Of a stretch of DNA of 35,838 nt, positions 32,348 through 35,838 are shown piece after piece. Position numbers and translations under genes: made by a program. The notes beneath the pieces were generated by a model. That model was given only the letters and a program-made list of their open reading frames with translations. It was not told where the DNA came from and made no database searches. The DNA comes from XN24 sp047921455. Lineage in GTDB: Bacteria > Pseudomonadota > Gammaproteobacteria > Steroidobacterales > XN24. The stretch covers positions 1-35,838 of the forward strand of contig JBLRWC010000029.1 of assembly GCA_047921455.1 (NCBI GenBank). The letters run 5' to 3'. Within the stretch, counting starts at the first letter, position 1; the number at the start of each line of letters is the position of its first letter.

Positions 32348-33561
32348 CGATACTCCAGCCCCATGGCTTCGCGCACGTCGTCCATCGTTTCCCGCGCCGC
32401 ATCGCGCGCACGCTCACGGCCCTCGGCCAAGATGATATCCACCGTGGAAGAATCTTTTTTGTATTCCAGGATTTTTTCCCGAATCGGCTTCAGTTCCGCC
32501 AACACCGCATCTATGACGGGCTGTTTGCATTCAATACAGCCGATCCCGGCACTGCGACAACCCTGCTGGACCCAGGACTGGATGCTTTCATCCGAATACA
32601 TGCGGTGGAATTGCCAGACTGGACACTTCTCCGGCTCGCCAGGGTCAGTGCGGCGTACACGTGCCGGGTCGGTCTGCATGGTGCGCAGCTTCTTCTCGAC
32701 GACAGCCGGTTCTTCCGCGATCCCAATCGTGTTGCCGTAGGACTTCGACATCTTCTGCCCGTCCAGTCCCGGTACTCGCGGCGTCGGCGTCAACAACGCA
32801 TCTGGTTCGACCAGGATCGTACGACCGACGCCCTCCAGGTAACCCAACAGGCGCTCACGATCAGCGAGCGTCAGGCGCGGATGATTCTCGACCAGGGCCT
32901 GGCCGGATTCCAACGCCGCTTCATCGCCGCGTTCCTGGTAACTCTTGCGGAACTCGCGGTAAAGCCGGCCTTGCTTGCCGCCGAGGTGCCGCACGGCGCG
33001 CTCGGCGCGCTGCTCGAAATCTGCCTCCCGGCCATAAAGATGGTTGAAACGCCGGGCGATCTCGCGAGTGATTTCCACATGCGCCACCTGGTCCTCGCCG
33101 ACTGGCACATGCCCGGCTCGATAGATAAGGATGTCGGCGCTCTGCAGCAGCGGATAGCCGAGGAATCCATAGGTTCCCAGGTCGCGTTCCTTGAGCTTTT
33201 CCTGCTGATCCTTGTACGTGGGTACGCGTTCGAGCCAACCGAGCGGCGTGATCATCGACAACAACAGGTGCAGCTCGGCATGCTCCGGGACATCCGATTG
33301 CACGAATACCGTTGCGGCTGCCGGGTTGATACCGACAGCAAGCCACTCGATGAGCATCTCGCGGACGCTCGGCGCAATCCCGGACGGGTCCTCGTAATGG
33401 GTTGTCAGGGCATGCCAGTCCGCCACGAAAAAAAAGCAATCGTACTCGTATTGCATACGCAGCCAGTTGTTCAGGGCCCCGTGCAGATGGCCGAGGTGCA
33501 AGGCGCCGGTAGGCCGCATACCAGACAATACACGCCGGTTAGGCCCAGAAGTAATACTCAA
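32344..33561 (-). CDS. trpS: Tryptophanyl-tRNA synthetase (long form with four-cysteine cluster)
   Basis: Class I synthetase charging tRNA-Trp. The 405-residue protein has the HIGH-equivalent HLGH (22-25) and KMSKS (270-274), so it should be active. It is about 70 residues longer than E. coli TrpS, with the extra sequence between about 178 and 255, just before KMSKS; similar long forms occur in Pseudomonas. C-terminal to KMSKS are Cys313, Cys335, Cys342 and Cys345 (C-x21-C-x6-C-x2-C), close to the 4Fe-4S motif of Thermotoga maritima TrpRS. The start is TTG at 33561, with GGAG six bases upstream. Confidence 0.95.
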   Translation of the reverse strand: MSITSGPNRRVLSGMRPTGALHLGHLHGALNNWLRMQYEYDCFFFVADWHALTTHYEDPSGIAPSVREMLIEWLAVGINPAAATVFVQSDVPEHAELHLLLSMITPLGWLERVPTYKDQQEKLKERDLGTYGFLGYPLLQSADILIYRAGHVPVGEDQVAHVEITREIARRFNHLYGREADFEQRAERAVRHLGGKQGRLYREFRKSYQERGDEAALESGQALVENHPRLTLADRERLLGYLEGVGRTILVEPDALLTPTPRVPGLDGQKMSKSYGNTIGIAEEPAVVEKKLRTMQTDPARVRRTDPGEPEKCPVWQFHRMYSDESIQSWVQQGCRSAGIGCIECKQPVIDAVLAELKPIREKILEYKKDSSTVDIILAEGRERARDAARETMDDVREAMGLEYR

Positions 33562-33588
33562 TGCTCGCTCCGTACAGACACTAGGGGA

Positions 33589-34233
33589 TCACACGCCGGC
33601 AATCGAAAAAAAGAAATCCCTGACCGTAAAAATCACCGGCTGAAAGTACCTCCAGCCAAGAAAAATGAAGGCCAGCACGATGATCAAACCATACGGCTCG
33701 ATCGCATCCAGGCGGGTAGATGCCCGTGGCGGCAATAACCCGCTCAACACGCGACCGCCATCGAGCGGAGGAATCGGCAGCATGTTGAAGATCGCCAGAA
33801 TGACATTGATGAGGACACCTATATACCCCATCGCGACAAGAAACTGCGCGGTCATGCCGTCGATGCCACTCAACATGGTGAGCTTGATGAACACGGCCCA
33901 GAACATTGCCATTACCAGATTCACGCCCGGACCGGCGGCAGCCACGAGCATCATGTCCCGGCGGGGGTTGCGAAGGTTGCGCATGGCCACTGGCACCGGC
34001 TTGGCCCAGCCGAACAGAAAACCTGTCGTCATGAAGGCAATCGCCGGCACCACTACAGTGCCGATCGGATCAATATGCTTCAGCGGGTTAACCGTCAGGC
34101 GGCCCAGCATTTCGGCGGTGCGGTCGCCAAAATGGCGGGCCACCCAGCCATGGGCAACCTCATGAATGGTGATCGCAAAAAGCACGGGGATCACTGCGAC
34201 TGCGAGTAACTGGAGCGAGGTGAGTTGTTGCAT
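33589..34233 (-). CDS. Site-2 protease family (M50) membrane metalloprotease
   Basis: Small polytopic membrane protein of 214 residues with the zinc motif HEVAH (24-28) in the first helix and a second metal-ligand motif PIPPLDGGRVL (Asp158). It has about five hydrophobic helices and no PDZ or CBS domain, placing it with the minimal M50B, YwhC-like group rather than RseP. Substrate is unknown. It lies 27 bases upstream of trpS and 33 after yciO, within the same minus-strand run. Confidence 0.9.
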   Translation of the reverse strand: MQQLTSLQLLAVAVIPVLFAITIHEVAHGWVARHFGDRTAEMLGRLTVNPLKHIDPIGTVVVPAIAFMTTGFLFGWAKPVPVAMRNLRNPRRDMMLVAAAGPGVNLVMAMFWAVFIKLTMLSGIDGMTAQFLVAMGYIGVLINVILAIFNMLPIPPLDGGRVLSGLLPPRASTRLDAIEPYGLIIVLAFIFLGWRYFQPVIFTVRDFFFSIAGV

Positions 34234-34266
34234 CGGCCTATTATAGAGAAGGGAATACGCGCTGAG

Positions 34267-34893
34267 TCACGCGGAACGAAGATGACTGACATCGCCGAGC
34301 CCGGCACGAGTAACGACGGGCACAGGTCCAGTAAGGTCTATCACGGTGGTCGCCTCCCGTGCGCATGGCCCGCCATCCACGATTGCCACCAGTTCATGCT
34401 CGAGGGTTTCCTGGATTTCCCAGGCTTCGTTCATGGGATGATCCTGCCCGGGCAACTGCAAAGTAGTGCTCATCAGCGGCTCCGGCAGCTCCGCGAGGAT
34501 AGCCAATGCAATCGCGTGATTGGGAACCCGAATACCGATGCTCTTGCGCTTCGCATGCTGGAGGCGGTTGGGCACCAGCCGTGTCGCCGGCAGAATAAAT
34601 GTGTAGGGCCCCGGCGTCAGGGCCTTCAGAAGACGATAGGCCTGGTTGTCCACGCGGGCATAGGTAGAGAGTTCAGAAAGGCCCGCGCACACCAATGTAA
34701 AGTGATGATGCTTATCAAGATTTTTCAGGCGGCGGATACGTTCCTGCGACAATTTGTCACCCATCGCCCAACCGAAGGCATAGGAAGAATCCGTCGGGTA
34801 AGCGACAATTCCGCCGCCCTCAATAAGCCCAGCGACCTCCCGCACCAGCCGGGGCTGCGGATTCTGGGGATGGATTTCGATGAACTCGCTCAT
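34267..34893 (-). CDS. yciO: YciO, TsaC/YrdC-domain protein (threonylcarbamoyl-AMP synthase family)
   Basis: A 208-residue YrdC/Sua5-domain protein. It matches E. coli YciO closely in layout: IHPQNPQPRL at the start, IVAYPTDSSYAFG, FTLVCAGLSELSTYA, LTPGPYTFILPAT, GIRVPNH, and TTVIDLTGPVPVVTRAG near the end. TsaC makes the precursor for t6A37 in tRNA; the role of YciO is less certain, and it is usually a paralogue rather than the main enzyme. The open frame extends upstream to 35334 through bolA, but family alignment fixes the ATG at 34893. It is divergent from bolA with a 48-base gap. Confidence 0.93.
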   Translation of the reverse strand: MSEFIEIHPQNPQPRLVREVAGLIEGGGIVAYPTDSSYAFGWAMGDKLSQERIRRLKNLDKHHHFTLVCAGLSELSTYARVDNQAYRLLKALTPGPYTFILPATRLVPNRLQHAKRKSIGIRVPNHAIALAILAELPEPLMSTTLQLPGQDHPMNEAWEIQETLEHELVAIVDGGPCAREATTVIDLTGPVPVVTRAGLGDVSHLRSA

Positions 34894-34941
34894 GGAACGC
34901 CATTCTAGCCGAGACAACCTATTGAATTGGGAGTTATCCAA

Positions 34942-35214
34942 GTGAATGAGACACGGGTTGAATTGATCAGGGCGCGCCTCCTGGATGCACTCGAGCCGGA
35001 GTTGCTTGAAATTGAGGACGAAAGCCACCTGCACGCGGGACACGCCGGAGCCCGGGATGGGCGTGGACATTTCCGGGTTACCGTGGTCGCTGCGGCTTTT
35101 GCTGACCGCCGCGCCATCCAGCGCCACCAACTTATCTACAAGGCGCTTGGCTCTCTGATGGAGACAGATATTCACGCTCTGTCTATCCAGGCCTTCGCTC
35201 CAGGAGACATTTGA
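34942..35214 (+). CDS. bolA: BolA family protein
   Basis: A 90-residue single-domain BolA/IbaG-type protein. It shows LLDALEPELLEIEDESHLHAGH with the conserved HAGH region, GHFRVTVVAAAFADRRAIQRHQLIYKAL, and an IHALSIQAFAPGD ending. Proteins of this family partner with monothiol glutaredoxins in Fe-S and stress biology and may bind nucleic acid. The start is GTG at 34942 with GGGAG eight bases upstream; an earlier in-frame TTG is less likely. No glutaredoxin gene is adjacent. Confidence 0.92.
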   Translation: MNETRVELIRARLLDALEPELLEIEDESHLHAGHAGARDGRGHFRVTVVAAAFADRRAIQRHQLIYKALGSLMETDIHALSIQAFAPGDI

Positions 35215-35332
35215 GCGGCGCGCAAAGCCGGGTGCTGCGCTGCAACAATTTTTTCCCCCGCATATCGGCACGATTGCCCTTGTGCGGCTTCTACATCTGA
35301 AACTGTGATGGAATCCAATCTCTTGCAGAAAC

Positions 35333-35358
35333 AACTGTGAGTTATTTCACGGTTTTTT
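35333..35358 (+). terminator. Intrinsic terminator downstream of bolA
   Basis: AACTGTGA and TCACGGTT pair over eight bases (one G-T pair) around a six-base loop and are followed by further T residues, six in a row in total. It reads in the bolA direction, about 120 bases after the stop. Confidence 0.6.
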
Positions 35359-35386
35359 CCAGGGCGCCCCTGGTATAGCGCCTATC

Positions 35387-35403
35387 GCGGGACACGCTCC
35401 CGC
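35387..35403. repeat. REP-like palindrome
   Basis: GCGGGA-CACGC-TCCCGC is a six-base-pair hairpin with a five-base loop. Short imperfect palindromes of this composition between genes resemble REP elements of Pseudomonas-like genomes. Only one copy was noticed in this window, so the assignment is tentative. Confidence 0.35.
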
Positions 35404-35802
35404 AGGTATCTGGCCCCTACCAGCCCCTTGCCCGGTGGTCATTTCGAGACCCCAATTCCCTCCCGGCAAGTCCATTCCGTTGTGAAGAATCGACAGATTA
35501 GCGCCGAACCGCGTCTATTCTGCTCTCTTATTCCACGATCTCCGCCCATCTGCCGACTTCCTCACCCACTCTGCACGCAGCCAGGTCGCAATTGGTTGGC
35601 CTGGGACGACGAGAGCTTCCGCAGGTCACGGCCATTGTTTAACATAATCTGGCTTCGTCTTGCGGTTCAATTCTGTGATATCGAAATTAACTATCCTTGC
35701 TTACCCCATGAGTTTAAAAGTTTTTTATTCAACACACCCCCCTACCCTACCTGGGGCTGATCACAAACCATGCCCCGATTCAAGCCAGAATATGTTGAAT
35801 AA

Positions 35803-35830
35803 TTGACCGGAAACTCGGGCTGGTTATAGT
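35803..35830 (+). promoter_or_regulatory. Sigma70-like promoter reading out of the window
   Basis: TTGACC and TATAGT are separated by 16 bases, a good match in sequence and spacing. The sequence upstream contains A/T-rich tracts (for example around 35715-35730). The gene it would serve lies beyond the window; a strong promoter such as that of a stable RNA operon is possible but unproven. Confidence 0.4.
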
Positions 35831-35838
35831 CAAATTCG

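Larger units (their letters stand above)
35215..35838. other. Non-coding stretch after bolA
   Basis: These 624 bases hold a terminator at 35333-35358, a REP-like palindrome at 35387-35403 and a promoter-like pair at 35803-35830. A second T-run at 35249-35254 follows only weak pairing. An open frame at 35428-35760 matches no family I know and lacks a convincing ribosome binding site. The last third is richer in A and T than the rest of the window. Nothing else is recognisable. Confidence 0.65.

Noticed and set aside
34267..35334. Extended YciO starting near 35334
   Set aside because: The extra N-terminal part reads bolA backwards; YciO similarity begins at the ATG at 34893.
35359..35373. CCAGGG-CGC-CCCTGG as a terminator
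   Set aside because: The T-run lies before rather than after the hairpin, and on the other strand the hairpin is followed by A residues.
35428..35760. 110-codon open frame after bolA as a gene
   Set aside because: No family resemblance, no convincing ribosome binding site and a composition typical of chance frames.

Overview
The window is a GC-rich chromosomal segment of a gammaproteobacterium. The best clue is gene order: gyrA-serC-(serA)-pheA-hisC-aroA-cmk-rpsA-ihfB, flanked by mtnA and a divergent mtaD-ubiG-HAD phosphatase unit with a YciK-type reductase further on. This closely follows the Pseudomonas arrangement, but tyrA is absent from the cluster and serA is inserted. I cannot name the genus. 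There are no tRNA or rRNA genes, CRISPR arrays or insertion sequences that I can see.

Layout. (1) Positions 61-2350, minus: moaA-moaC-moaD-moaE, molybdopterin synthesis, joined mostly by ATGA stop/start overlaps. (2) 2516-7968, minus: a three-gene outer-membrane electron conduit. It consists of a decaheme OmcA/MtrC-family lipoprotein, a decaheme periplasmic MtrA/DmsE-type cytochrome and an MtrB/PioB-type beta-barrel. (3) 7969-8645: a gene-free stretch upstream of mtrC with a candidate promoter, a short dyad and a five-unit tandem repeat. (4) 8646-11504, minus: galU, a ComEA-like helix-hairpin-helix protein, lapB and lapA. (5) 11599-22976, minus: ihfB, rpsA, cmk, aroA, hisC, pheA, serA, serC and gyrA, punctuated by terminator-like hairpins around rpsA. 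(6) 23109-24170, minus: mtnA. (7) 24266-29945, plus: mtaD, ubiG, a Gph/MupP-type phosphatase, rmuC, a degenerate squalene/phytoene-synthase-like protein and a yciK-type reductase. (8) 29975-34893, minus: yciO, a site-2 protease, trpS, scpA, scpB and rluB, tightly packed. (9) 34942-35214, plus: bolA, followed by a terminator and about 480 bases without a recognisable gene, ending in a promoter-like sequence that reads out of the window.

Most of the window is housekeeping. The accessory system is mtrCAB: electrons would pass between the periplasm and the cell exterior through MtrA threaded in the MtrB barrel to surface-exposed MtrC. No inner-membrane quinol dehydrogenase, periplasmic shuttle or cytochrome maturation genes are present here, so the rest of the chain must be encoded elsewhere. 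MtrC carries a short collagen-like Gly-X-Y stretch just after its lipidated cysteine.

Other points worth a second look are a four-cysteine cluster and an insertion in TrpS, a Cys/His-rich tail on MoaE, and a hairpin that would hide the hisC ribosome binding site. Everything here comes from reading the sequence and the translations; no searches were run.
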